From NCBI GenBank assembly GCA_040900105.1, contig JBBDZP010000044.1:1-19604 (forward strand): 19,604 nt of DNA. Direction: 5' to 3'. Each line of letters starts with the position of its first letter. Position 1 is the first letter of the stretch. Under the pieces are notes generated by a model. That model ran no database searches. It saw only the letters and a list, made by a program, of their open reading frames with translations, and was not told the origin of the DNA. Below, in pieces: positions 7,558 through 14,538 of this stretch. This stretch comes from JACPDD01 sp040900105. GTDB taxonomy: Bacteria; Patescibacteriota; Microgenomatia; Levybacterales; UBA12049. The translations under genes and the position numbers were made by a program.

Positions 7558-7587
7558 TTGGCAATTAAGCTTAGAAACTGCTACAAT
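7558..7587 (+). promoter_or_regulatory. Promoter of the zinc-ribbon gene, leaderless type
   Basis: TTGGCA (7558-7563), 18 bp, TACAAT (7582-7587): five of six bases match in each box. The -10 ends 7 bp before the ATG at 7595, so transcription should start at the start codon. Confidence 0.7.
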
Positions 7588-7594
7588 AGATTGT

Positions 7595-8167
7595 ATGGCA
7601 TACCCAGGAAGAGACAACAGGGGCGCAGACCGCGGCGGAAGACGAGATTTTGATGGCGGCGGCCGAGATTTTGGAAGAGACAGGGAGCGTCCACAAATGC
7701 ACAGCGTAACATGCGCCAATTGCGGAAAAGACGCCCAAGTACCTTTTAGACCAACAAGCGGCAGACCCGTATATTGCAGTGATTGTTTTGAAAAAATGCA
7801 GGGAAGAAGCTCCGGCGGAAATGAGTCTAGAGGATTTGAGCGAAGAGATAACAGAGACAGCAGAGACCGCGGCCCACGCCCAAGCTTTAATGACAGACCT
7901 AAGCAGGCTCCGCGCAATGATCAGCTTGATGCAATTAACACAAAATTAGACAAAATCTTAAACCTTTTATCCAATACAAAAGCCTTGAAAGCAGACGCAA
8001 AAGCTCAGGAAGTTGTAAAAAATGAAGTAGCAGGCCTAATGAAAGACATAAAAGCAGACAAAACCATAAAGCCCAAGAGAAAAGTTGTTAAAAAGGATGT
8101 AAAAATAGTAGAGCCTGCTGAGCCAATAGAAGTAGCACCAACCGTAGAAAAAGCCCCAACAGAATAA
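7595..8167 (+). CDS. CxxC-x17-CxxC zinc-ribbon protein with low-complexity arms
   Basis: The 190-aa protein has a zinc ribbon, CANC then exactly 17 residues then CSDC, containing the VPFRPTSGRPVYC pattern of the CxxC-x17-CxxC family common in Patescibacteria. N-terminal to it is a Gly/Arg/Asp-rich arm (RDNRGADRGGRR), and after it more Arg/Asp repeats. A helical segment with KLDKILNLLSNTK suggests a coiled coil, and the tail is Lys- and then Pro/Glu-rich. RGG-like arms and a zinc ribbon suggest binding to RNA or DNA, but the function is unknown. I chose the ATG at 7595 over upstream in-frame codons because a -10 box ends 7 bp before it and the earlier residues look non-coding. Confidence 0.85.
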   Translation: MAYPGRDNRGADRGGRRDFDGGGRDFGRDRERPQMHSVTCANCGKDAQVPFRPTSGRPVYCSDCFEKMQGRSSGGNESRGFERRDNRDSRDRGPRPSFNDRPKQAPRNDQLDAINTKLDKILNLLSNTKALKADAKAQEVVKNEVAGLMKDIKADKTIKPKRKVVKKDVKIVEPAEPIEVAPTVEKAPTE

Positions 8168-8169
8168 CC

Positions 8170-8439
8170 TTATTCTAGTTTTCTCAAGAATTTAAGAATA
8201 ACGCTGCCACGGGGAGAAAGCTTGTGAAGTACATTAACTCCCCTGTTTCTTTTTAGAACCAATCCTGAAATCGTAAGACGTCTTATATGATCGCTGGCGG
8301 TTTTTATATTTATCTTTAGCTCTGTTGCAATTTCTTGAAGAGATAGCTCCGGCTTTTGAGAAATAAGTTCCAGGATTTGAATTCTTCTGTGATTTGAAAA
8401 GCCTTTTACAATTCTTTCCGTTTGTCTAAAAGACAACAT
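8170..8439 (-). CDS. ArsR-like winged-helix transcription regulator
   Basis: This 89-aa protein is a single winged helix-turn-helix domain. It has the ArsR/MarR-like run HRRIQILELISQKPELSLQEI, with the turn ATELKINIKTASDHIRRL as the recognition helix, and then the wing GLVLKRNRGVNVLHKLSPRG. There are no cysteine pairs for metal sensing. It is probably a dimeric DNA-binding repressor of nearby genes. A dyad-symmetric 28-bp repeat occurs just upstream of its promoter, at the end of its own coding region and upstream of the next gene, which would suit auto-regulation. The ATG is 6 bp after a TAGAAT box. It converges with the zinc-ribbon gene, with 2 bp between their ends. Confidence 0.85.
   Translation of the reverse strand: MLSFRQTERIVKGFSNHRRIQILELISQKPELSLQEIATELKINIKTASDHIRRLTISGLVLKRNRGVNVLHKLSPRGSVILKFLRKLE
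8172..8199 (+). repeat. 28-bp dyad repeat, copy 1 (variant)
   Basis: This copy is 25/28 identical to copies 2 and 3. It lies at the 3' end of the winged-helix gene and encodes its last residues (ILKFLRKLE) on the minus strand. Confidence 0.7.
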
Positions 8440-8445
8440 AATTAA

Positions 8446-8451
8446 ATTCTA
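8446..8451 (-). promoter_or_regulatory. -10 box of the winged-helix gene
   Basis: TAGAAT (minus strand), preceded by TGC as an extended -10, ends 6 bp before the ATG at 8439. The dyad repeat at 8456-8483 covers the spacer and -35 region, so a bound protein would block polymerase. Confidence 0.55.
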
Positions 8452-8455
8452 GCAC

Positions 8456-8483
8456 ATTCTGGTTTTCTCAAGAAATTGAGAAT
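8456..8483 (+). repeat. 28-bp dyad repeat, copy 2; possible operator
   Basis: Core TTCTCAA-GAAA-TTGAGAA, a 7-bp inverted repeat with a 4-bp centre, within a longer ATTCT...AGAAT frame. It is identical to copy 3 over 29 bp. It sits in the promoter region of the winged-helix gene. Confidence 0.75.
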
Positions 8484-8516
8484 ATAAACTCCGGTGGAAT
8501 TTATTTTTGTGTCTGT

Positions 8517-8873
8517 CTATTTTGCTCTTAAGTCTTCATCCGAAAGGCCAAAATGGTGTCCTATCTCGTGCATAACCGTCTCTCTTACTTGTGCCTTTAT
8601 CTCATCATCGGTTTCTGCGACTGCCTCGATTGAATTTTTAAAAATTGTTATTTTGTCCGGAAGCACGCCCGAGTAAAACCCTCTCTTTGTTTGCGGAACT
8701 CCATGATAAAGCCCAAAAAGAAGATCCTGCCGTGTGAGGCCAAGCTGCAGAAGCTGAGCTAGACTGGGATCATCCTCTACAACAATCGCAACATTATTAA
8801 GCTTTTCCGCAAACTCGGGAGGAAGTGAATCAATTGCCTCTTCAACCAGTTTTCTAAAGCCTTGCTCATCCAT
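8517..8873 (-). CDS. Small zinc metallopeptidase (zincin, HExxH)
   Basis: The C-terminal half carries HEIGHHFGLSDED, the HExxHxxGxxD/E zincin signature with two His ligands, the catalytic Glu and a third ligand. The rest resembles the short stand-alone metallopeptidase family (Zincin_1-like, ~120 aa): a conserved middle stretch with GLYHGVPQ and then ITIFKNSIE. It probably cleaves cytoplasmic peptides or proteins; the substrate is unknown. I use the ATG at 8873 (119 aa including the start) rather than the one at 8882, because an extended -10 box TTGATACAAT ends 7 bp before 8873 and would overlap the earlier codon. It is on the same strand as the winged-helix gene, with a dyad repeat on each side. 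Confidence 0.88.
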   Translation of the reverse strand: MDEQGFRKLVEEAIDSLPPEFAEKLNNVAIVVEDDPSLAQLLQLGLTRQDLLFGLYHGVPQTKRGFYSGVLPDKITIFKNSIEAVAETDDEIKAQVRETVMHEIGHHFGLSDEDLRAK

Positions 8874-8880
8874 AAAACAC

Positions 8881-8890
8881 ATTGTATCAA
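8881..8890 (-). promoter_or_regulatory. Extended -10 promoter of the metallopeptidase gene
   Basis: TTGATACAAT on the minus strand contains TG-N-TACAAT and ends 7 bp before the ATG at 8873. Dyad repeat copy 3 begins about 20 bp upstream of it, near the -35 region. Confidence 0.55.
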
Positions 8891-8899
8891 AAATTAAAG

Positions 8900-9073
8900 A
8901 TGGCTTATCATTCTGGTTTTCTCAAGAAATTGAGAATGTCAGAACGAGAGGTTAGGGAGATGTTGATTAATGTACATCCGCTTGATAAAAAACAAGCGGG
9001 AGAAAAAATTTATTTGAGGAAATGCGCTACCCCACCAACTCCAAGGGATTTATTCTGGGAGAATAAGAAATAA
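8900..9073 (+). CDS. Possible small protein, unknown
   Basis: An open frame of 57 codons starts at ATG 8900. It is rich in charged residues (MSEREVREMLINVHPLDKKQ and more) and ends 1 bp before the stop of the convergent AIG2-like gene. A TATCAA box lies 9 bp before the ATG. Against it, residues 5-12 are encoded by dyad repeat copy 3, and the opposite strand through that repeat reads like the tail of the winged-helix protein. It may be a real small gene that starts at 8900 or 8936, or chance. No family is recognised. Confidence 0.35.
   Translation: MAYHSGFLKKLRMSEREVREMLINVHPLDKKQAGEKIYLRKCATPPTPRDLFWENKK
8910..8937 (+). repeat. 28-bp dyad repeat, copy 3; possible operator
   Basis: Identical to copy 2 (29 bp including the preceding C). 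It lies upstream of the metallopeptidase promoter. On the minus strand it reads ILNFLRKPE followed by a stop, close to the C-terminus of the winged-helix protein (ILKFLRKLE and stop). Confidence 0.75.
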
Positions 9074-9074
9074 C

Positions 9075-9512
9075 TTATTCATGTGTAGGTATTTTTTGCA
9101 ACATTTCTATATATGTATCTGACAATCCACAATTCATCGCACCTTCAATTATTATATCCATATATTTTTGACTCGGTTTTTTCTCTTTCTCATTTTGGGT
9201 TTTTCTGAGATATGTAATTGCGGAGTCCACTTTTCCATCTATGCCGAAAACCTCAACCGTTCTTCTTTCATATTTACTTCCCTCAAAACAGTCTAGAGCA
9301 GCCAAATTATCATTATTTACCTTGTATAGTCCTCCCCATGTATCTTTCTGTCCTGAAATCATGTTTGCTATGGCTCCTCCCCACTTTATAGATTTATCTA
9401 CAAAGACTAACTTCATTTTCTTACAATAAACTGGTTTTAAAAAGGAATTTGATGGACACCTACTATTCATTTGTTCAAAATTCATATTTGAACCATACGC
9501 AAAATATTTCAT
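9075..9512 (-). CDS. AIG2/gamma-glutamylcyclotransferase-like enzyme
   Basis: The 145-aa protein has the GGCT/AIG2 fold signature: the N-terminal FAYGSNM substrate loop (4-10), a WGG turn (59-61), and DCFEGSKYERRTVEV (74-88), where Glu77 is the expected acid-base residue. Family members release 5-oxoproline from gamma-glutamyl amines or peptides, or act on similar isopeptides. The natural substrate here is unknown. It starts 2 bp after the Dam-type methylase and is the last gene of the restriction operon, so it is probably co-transcribed with it. A general housekeeping role is equally possible; co-location alone does not make it a defence gene. Confidence 0.85.
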   Translation of the reverse strand: MKYFAYGSNMNFEQMNSRCPSNSFLKPVYCKKMKLVFVDKSIKWGGAIANMISGQKDTWGGLYKVNNDNLAALDCFEGSKYERRTVEVFGIDGKVDSAITYLRKTQNEKEKKPSQKYMDIIIEGAMNCGLSDTYIEMLQKIPTHE

Positions 9513-9514
9513 TT

Positions 9515-10390
9515 TTAAGCCATGGAGTCCGAAAAGATCATTAGCTCTGAACCCTTAGTTTTTTTATATACAGAATAATTTAATGTAAATAGCTCTCTAT
9601 GTCTTTTAGCATACATCTCTTTTATAGAGATATTGTTATCGTAACTTAATATCCAGTTTAGATTTGAATTTTTATTTAAGAAATTTGAAAGATTTAGATG
9701 GTCATCCTTTTTGTAGTGATTAAGATAAAGAAAACTCCCCTTCTCAAAATAAGGAGGATCTAGATAAATTAAGATCTTTTTTCTGTTTTTAAGACTATGT
9801 AGCAAATCAATTCCATCTTTGTTCTTTACTGTTATTTTATTTTTAAAAGAAGCAATTTTTTTAATCCGATCAATTAGATCGTTTTTATTAAATCTCGCGT
9901 CTATTTTCCATCTCCCTTCTTGCTTTATACCTCCGATAGGTCCGCCCTCTATCACTCCAGATCTATTAGCCCTATTTAAATAGAAAGTGGCAAACCCTTT
10001 CTCAAAAAGACTGGAAGTATTATTTTTATAGATAGACTTTTGTCTCCTCCATTCCTCCATCGTGACTGGAGTATCAATCATTTTTTTAATAAATCTTTCC
10101 GCTTCAAAAATAGATGAAATCCAAAAAGAATAAATTGCATCGTCTAAATCGTTAATGATTATTTTTTTAACTTTTCCTGTAATTAGTAGCGCTAAAGCGG
10201 CTCCCGCTCCACCTGCGTAAGGCTCGACATAGGTTATATTTTGCAGCTGTTTTACTTCAGTTAGTTCGGATATAAAATTATACAGAGAAGCCTTTCCGCC
10301 AGGGTATCTGAGAGGACTGTATGTCAACTTTTTACTGGTTCTAGGCAGAATTTTCATATCTATAGACAAGTTTATAGAATATTGACTCAA
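9515..10390 (-). CDS. Dam-type DNA adenine N6-methyltransferase
   Basis: This is a D12-class adenine methylase. It has the N-terminal RYPGGK (28-33), motif I VEPYAGGAG (55-63) for S-adenosylmethionine, and motif IV DPPY (211-214) for catalysis. It transfers a methyl group to N6 of adenine at a site that cannot be read from the sequence. The frame opens with TTG at 10390, 10 bp after the upstream gene. The ATG at 10357 would give MKILPRTSKKLTYS and is also possible; neither has a Shine-Dalgarno sequence. It lies inside a four-gene operon whose first gene already carries a methylase, so it may protect the other strand or a second site. Confidence 0.92.
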   Translation of the reverse strand: MSQYSINLSIDMKILPRTSKKLTYSPLRYPGGKASLYNFISELTEVKQLQNITYVEPYAGGAGAALALLITGKVKKIIINDLDDAIYSFWISSIFEAERFIKKMIDTPVTMEEWRRQKSIYKNNTSSLFEKGFATFYLNRANRSGVIEGGPIGGIKQEGRWKIDARFNKNDLIDRIKKIASFKNKITVKNKDGIDLLHSLKNRKKILIYLDPPYFEKGSFLYLNHYKKDDHLNLSNFLNKNSNLNWILSYDNNISIKEMYAKRHRELFTLNYSVYKKTKGSELMIFSDSMA

Positions 10391-10400
10391 TGTGCAATTA

Positions 10401-11771
10401 TTATCTTAAGTATTTTTTTGCAAAATCATTCCTCAGAAAATCTTTTTTCAGCTGTATCTTTAGATCTTTAATATCACTAAATTTAGTCTGAGATCTATTT
10501 CTAATATCAAAGAAGCTGTTCATGGAAAAATCAGCTAGATTAGGCAAGTTACCATCCCTGCTATCGTCGACTAGAATAATTAGGTCTTTACGCGATAGCT
10601 TCACACACCTTAACGCATAACCCAACTCAAGTAATACGTTGTGATTAATTGGAAAAAATTTCTTCAGTATCTTTTCTGGGTTTTCAGAATTTTTGATAGC
10701 ATCATAGACTGCTTTCTCTTTATCTCCCATAGCTAAAACCGCTATAACTAAACCGCTTCCGGATAGCGCATCTTCAATCTTATTATCTTGGGTTTTTTTT
10801 GCTCCCGATCTATAATCAATCCTAAATACATTTGGGGTTTTAAATGTACTTTCGGCGACTTCTTTAATTGCCTTATATATATCGTCTAGACCAGCAAATG
10901 CCATTACAATAAAAATATCCAGACTTTCTTGCTTGTTTTCCTTATCTTTACTTTTATTTAAATTGTTAATTTTCTCTTTTTTTTCGATACTAGTAGATAT
11001 TTTTTTCAGCTCTTTCCCGAAAAGATCAACCATAAAACTTTCTACCTTGTCGCTGTCATAAACCTCTTTAACCGTAACATCATCTTTTATAATTTTGTCA
11101 AATAGCGCTTTAAGTCTACTAATTACTTCTCTCTCATTTGAGACTATAGAAAGCTCACCTTTTTTAAAATCTATCCCCAAAAAACTTCTTGCTCTCGGAT
11201 TGGAAAAGATACGGTTTATCGTAGTGACTTTCATTTTCTTTTCGTCGACTGAAAGTCCATTTCTTCTAAGCAAATTAGCGGCCTGCATAGCAGGCGAGAA
11301 TTTACCACCAAATTTATAATCAAATCTCTCTTGTGCTGGAGGAAGCCAGGGATCCTGCCCTGCTCCCTTATTTTTACCTGTATGGTCAAGCCTTATCCAT
11401 TCAGAAGCTGCGTCTTCATCTGGATAAACAAAAGAGTTTACTTTTCTTGGAAGATTTTTTGCTTTATTTTTTAATTTTTCAAACTCTTTTCTTAAATTAT
11501 CATTTTTAATAATTGTCGGATCATTCAAACACTTCAAAGCTGTTATGCGTCTATTTCCATCTAATATTAAATACCGCGATTCTCTTTTTAAGACTCTTAA
11601 ATCTTTAGAAATATCTAATCCAAATCTAGAGATATGATCTGCTAAACTTAAAATCTCTTCCCCTTTTTCAGTTAACATTAGGTCGATTGCCTGATCTTGC
11701 GTATCAACCGAATCAAATCTGTAATTCTCCGGATTGACAACAAGCTTATCAATGCTTATTCTTTTTTTCAT
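10401..11771 (-). CDS. ParB-like protein fused to a TIR-like nucleotide-binding domain
   Basis: Residues 1-130 form a ParB/Srx-like domain with the motif ILDGNRRITALK (69-80), the nucleotide-binding site of ParB-type CTPases. The segment HTGKNKGAG (130-138) is typical of ParB-like proteins in defence loci. Residues ~255-283 are a Lys/Asn/Glu-rich linker. Residues 285-456 resemble the CAP12/PycTIR TIR-like family: IFIVMAF start, SGSGLVIAVLA strand and NHNVLLELGYALR (377-388). Glu382 is in the place of the catalytic Glu of NAD-cleaving members. A nucleoside-deoxyribosyltransferase-like reading is an alternative. The ATG overlaps the stop of the restriction gene (TAATG), so translation is coupled. 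I infer a sensor-effector role in defence; activity is not shown. Confidence 0.8.
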   Translation of the reverse strand: MKKRISIDKLVVNPENYRFDSVDTQDQAIDLMLTEKGEEILSLADHISRFGLDISKDLRVLKRESRYLILDGNRRITALKCLNDPTIIKNDNLRKEFEKLKNKAKNLPRKVNSFVYPDEDAASEWIRLDHTGKNKGAGQDPWLPPAQERFDYKFGGKFSPAMQAANLLRRNGLSVDEKKMKVTTINRIFSNPRARSFLGIDFKKGELSIVSNEREVISRLKALFDKIIKDDVTVKEVYDSDKVESFMVDLFGKELKKISTSIEKKEKINNLNKSKDKENKQESLDIFIVMAFAGLDDIYKAIKEVAESTFKTPNVFRIDYRSGAKKTQDNKIEDALSGSGLVIAVLAMGDKEKAVYDAIKNSENPEKILKKFFPINHNVLLELGYALRCVKLSRKDLIILVDDSRDGNLPNLADFSMNSFFDIRNRSQTKFSDIKDLKIQLKKDFLRNDFAKKYLR

Positions 11772-14413
11772 TATTGATTTTCGATTATCTTAATTTCTTC
11801 AGGGGTTAATTCATAAAGCATGTAAACCTCTTTATCAATTTGTTTATTTACTTTCTCTATTTCGTCATTCAACTTTTGCCATCCATTAGAGTTTTCTTCA
11901 GTACCAGAAAATCTTTTATTTAAATCAAGCATTGCGCTTGCTAAAATAACAAGTTTTTTTATATCCGCCTCCGACATCTCCGCTATAGGAAACTTGTCTA
12001 AATGAATCTTTTTCAACTGAGGCGTTGAAGCTCTGTTCGTAATAGCAAAATTTTTATAGTACCAGCTCATCAAATTAGAATTAAGTACCACTAAAAGAGA
12101 GAGTATGAAAGACTTTCCTCCACCGTATATAAAATACAAAGATTGTTCGGGATAAATGCCTTTTTCGTCAAGCGAGGCTATAATATCGCTTCCTGTTTTC
12201 CTAATCAATATTTTTGGAAAAGATTCGAGCTTGGTTTTCTCTTGAGTGCCACCTGCTAAATTAGCCTTTGTAAATTCGAAGAAGTAATTACCCTTAGCCA
12301 AATATCTTAAAATATTCTCGCCTTTAAATACTTCAATTTGCAAATCATTCTTTTTCTCCTTTGTTAAAGTATTCGCTTTTGCAATAAATCCAACCGACGT
12401 ATTAGCAATTTCTCCTAATGGACGGGAGTTTTTGGAGATCTTCTGAAAAATTTCCTCTCCCATGCTCGACGAATATGTCATCTCTTTTGAGGAATTTTTA
12501 CTAAAATACTCTTGTTGTACTAATTCCGTTAGTGAGGATGGCAAAGTCTGGACTTTTACGAGATTATTCTTATTCTCTTCATTGCTAAGAACAATGACTA
12601 CTATATCTCCAATGATACCAGGGAACTCTGCTCCATAAAGTAAGTTACGAATAGAGAAGTTAGACAATATATAGCTCCTAAGTTTTTCAAACTGTGCATT
12701 ACTAGATAAACGATCGGGAACTACAAATCCCAAATTGCCTCCATGTCTGAGCAGTGACAAACTTTTCCATATAAACATTTCGAATAAATTTGGCCTATAA
12801 GTATCTGCGTGCAAAACCTCTGTAAAATATCTCAGTTCGCTTTCTTCGAAATCGGCACTCTTTTGCTTGCCTTTTATGGACACCCACGGGGGATTGCCAA
12901 TTATTACATTGAATCCTCCCTGTTTAAACACCTCTGGAAATTCCTCTTCCCAATTAAAGGGTTTTTTGTCTCGATAGCTTTGTCCAAAACGTTTTCTTAG
13001 CTCTTCATCAGATCCGGCAATTAAAGAGTTACCGTTCTTAATATTTCTGTCCAAGGACGGTAATTTTCCCTTTTGCTCCAGAGCATTAATAAGCAAATTC
13101 AATCTTGCTATTTCTACCGCCTGTATATCTAAATCTACACCATACAAGTTCTCAAGAATGATTTGGACTCGTAAATTCTCATTGTCTTCATAATTAAATT
13201 CTTTATATTTTTCAAGTATTACTTCCATAGCTTTTATAAGAAAAGATCCAGATCCGCAAGCGGGATCCAAAACTTTAATTTTCTTTAAATCATTGACACT
13301 CTTACATTCATCTAGGATTGGCTTTAATGCATTTCTCGCTATATAATCTACGACATAAGTGGGAGTATAGTAAATTCCCTGCTCTTTCCTTTTCTCCGAT
13401 GATTTATCTATGGATAATCCTTTTTTCGATTGGGATAATTTGTATCCTAAATAATTTTCATAAACACTACCTAAGATGTCAGCCGGCATTATGCTGAAAT
13501 CGTATTCATAATACCCTTTTTCCCCATATAAAATATCAACAACTTTTTGCAGTGCGCCTCCATCATCTGTCCATTTTTCAAATGAGTGAGGAGTGAATAG
13601 ATTCGAATTGTAAATTGCGTCCATTTCTCTAAAGGTTTTTATCATCGACTCGTACAGGCCTATTTTCTCGGAGGAGGTTTTCCATTGATTAATAAGTGGA
13701 ACTAATATGCTAGGTTCAATTTTACGATCCTCTGCTACTCTTATAAAAACGAGTCTGTCTAATAGCTTTTGAACACCTTCATCCAGTAAATCTTGTGAAA
13801 CTTTATCATTATATTGACCCAAAGAATATGTTAACAATTTCCTGCACTCATTTAAGTCTTTATAAAGTAATTCCGTTATGGGAATTTTCTGAAGTTTTTT
13901 ACCTCTTTTCTCCGCTTCTTTATCTATTAGATCTTCGGATACAGACTCTTTAGAGAGTAACCATAATTCATCAAAACGATTTACATATTCTGAATATTTT
14001 ATTTCAAAAAGCAGCTTGTCGCCTAAATAATTTGACACCGCCTGAGCGTTAAAAACCTTGATGCTCTCAAAATCTGTTAAAACCGCCCACGTTACTCCTT
14101 TGTTAAATGAGTACCTAATTGCTTGCCTAGCAAATTCCTCTCTATGTAAATCTGCTTTAAGTGGCTTAGCTTCCAAGTAGAACTTTGGCCTGTTATTAAT
14201 ATAGAAACCATAGTCAACTCTTCCTGAAGAAATAATTTGTTCTTCCGCGGAAACTTCATCTCTTTGAGAAAAATCCCAGCCAAGTGCCTCAAAAAAAGGC
14301 TTTATGAAAACATTTTTCGTTTCTTCTTCTGTATACTTATTAGCTTTTCCTGCTCCTACCTCTTTATTGTACCTATCGACAAGATTCTGAATTAGAACTT
14401 TGGCTTTATCCAT
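11771..14413 (-). CDS. Type IIG restriction-modification enzyme
   Basis: One 880-aa chain joins nuclease, methylase and target recognition. The N-terminal PD-(D/E)XK-like part has GRVDYGF (64-70) with Asp67 and YLEAKPL (79-85) with Glu81 and Lys83. A helical linker follows. The gamma-class adenine methylase has GIYYTP (346-351), motif I LDPACGSGSF (382-391) and motif IV GNPPW (506-510). The C-terminal ~300 residues are the expected target-recognition part, with NTSVGF and KGENILRYL segments. It is close to the Eco57I family, and its methylase also resembles BREX PglX. The recognised sequence cannot be deduced. A TATAAT box 10 bp before the ATG supports the start. It heads an operon of four genes that is visibly more A+T-rich than the flanks, consistent with transfer. 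Confidence 0.92.
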   Translation of the reverse strand: MDKAKVLIQNLVDRYNKEVGAGKANKYTEEETKNVFIKPFFEALGWDFSQRDEVSAEEQIISSGRVDYGFYINNRPKFYLEAKPLKADLHREEFARQAIRYSFNKGVTWAVLTDFESIKVFNAQAVSNYLGDKLLFEIKYSEYVNRFDELWLLSKESVSEDLIDKEAEKRGKKLQKIPITELLYKDLNECRKLLTYSLGQYNDKVSQDLLDEGVQKLLDRLVFIRVAEDRKIEPSILVPLINQWKTSSEKIGLYESMIKTFREMDAIYNSNLFTPHSFEKWTDDGGALQKVVDILYGEKGYYEYDFSIMPADILGSVYENYLGYKLSQSKKGLSIDKSSEKRKEQGIYYTPTYVVDYIARNALKPILDECKSVNDLKKIKVLDPACGSGSFLIKAMEVILEKYKEFNYEDNENLRVQIILENLYGVDLDIQAVEIARLNLLINALEQKGKLPSLDRNIKNGNSLIAGSDEELRKRFGQSYRDKKPFNWEEEFPEVFKQGGFNVIIGNPPWVSIKGKQKSADFEESELRYFTEVLHADTYRPNLFEMFIWKSLSLLRHGGNLGFVVPDRLSSNAQFEKLRSYILSNFSIRNLLYGAEFPGIIGDIVVIVLSNEENKNNLVKVQTLPSSLTELVQQEYFSKNSSKEMTYSSSMGEEIFQKISKNSRPLGEIANTSVGFIAKANTLTKEKKNDLQIEVFKGENILRYLAKGNYFFEFTKANLAGGTQEKTKLESFPKILIRKTGSDIIASLDEKGIYPEQSLYFIYGGGKSFILSLLVVLNSNLMSWYYKNFAITNRASTPQLKKIHLDKFPIAEMSEADIKKLVILASAMLDLNKRFSGTEENSNGWQKLNDEIEKVNKQIDKEVYMLYELTPEEIKIIENQ

Positions 14414-14423
14414 TGATTTAAAA

Positions 14424-14429
14424 ATTATA
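14424..14429 (-). promoter_or_regulatory. -10 box of the restriction operon
   Basis: A perfect TATAAT on the minus strand ends 10 bp before the ATG at 14413, predicting a leader of only a few bases. A possible -35 (CTGGCA) lies 18 bp upstream. It is divergent from the small-RNA promoter about 75 bp away. Confidence 0.6.
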
Positions 14430-14484
14430 CTGTTTTTGGGGGGTAATTGCCAGAAATATATTTTAGAATTCGGTGTCTGAAATA

Positions 14485-14507
14485 TTGACCCACTTTGACC
14501 TATTGAC
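14485..14507 (+). repeat. Three TTGAC direct repeats upstream of the small-RNA promoter
   Basis: TTGAC starts at 14485, 14495 and 14503, with steps of 10 and 8 bp, so the copies face roughly the same side of the helix. The last one is the -35 box itself. They may be binding sites for an activator or repressor acting on the divergent promoters. Confidence 0.5.
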
Positions 14508-14531
14508 AGAACTGTGGATTAAGCATATAAT
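14503..14531 (+). promoter_or_regulatory. Consensus sigma70-type promoter with operator over the -10 box
   Basis: TTGACA (14503-14508), 17 bp, TATAAT (14526-14531): both hexamers and the spacing are perfect. The -10 lies inside the inverted repeat AAGCAT-ATA-ATGCTT (14521-14535), a likely repressor site. No protein gene follows; the predicted transcript ends at an intrinsic terminator about 79 nt downstream. Confidence 0.85.
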
Positions 14532-14538
14532 GCTTTTT

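Noticed and set aside
7528..7917. Minus-strand open frame opposite the zinc-ribbon gene
   Set aside because: Rich in Leu, Ser and Pro because it mirrors Arg/Gly codons of the real gene, and it overlaps the divergent promoter region.
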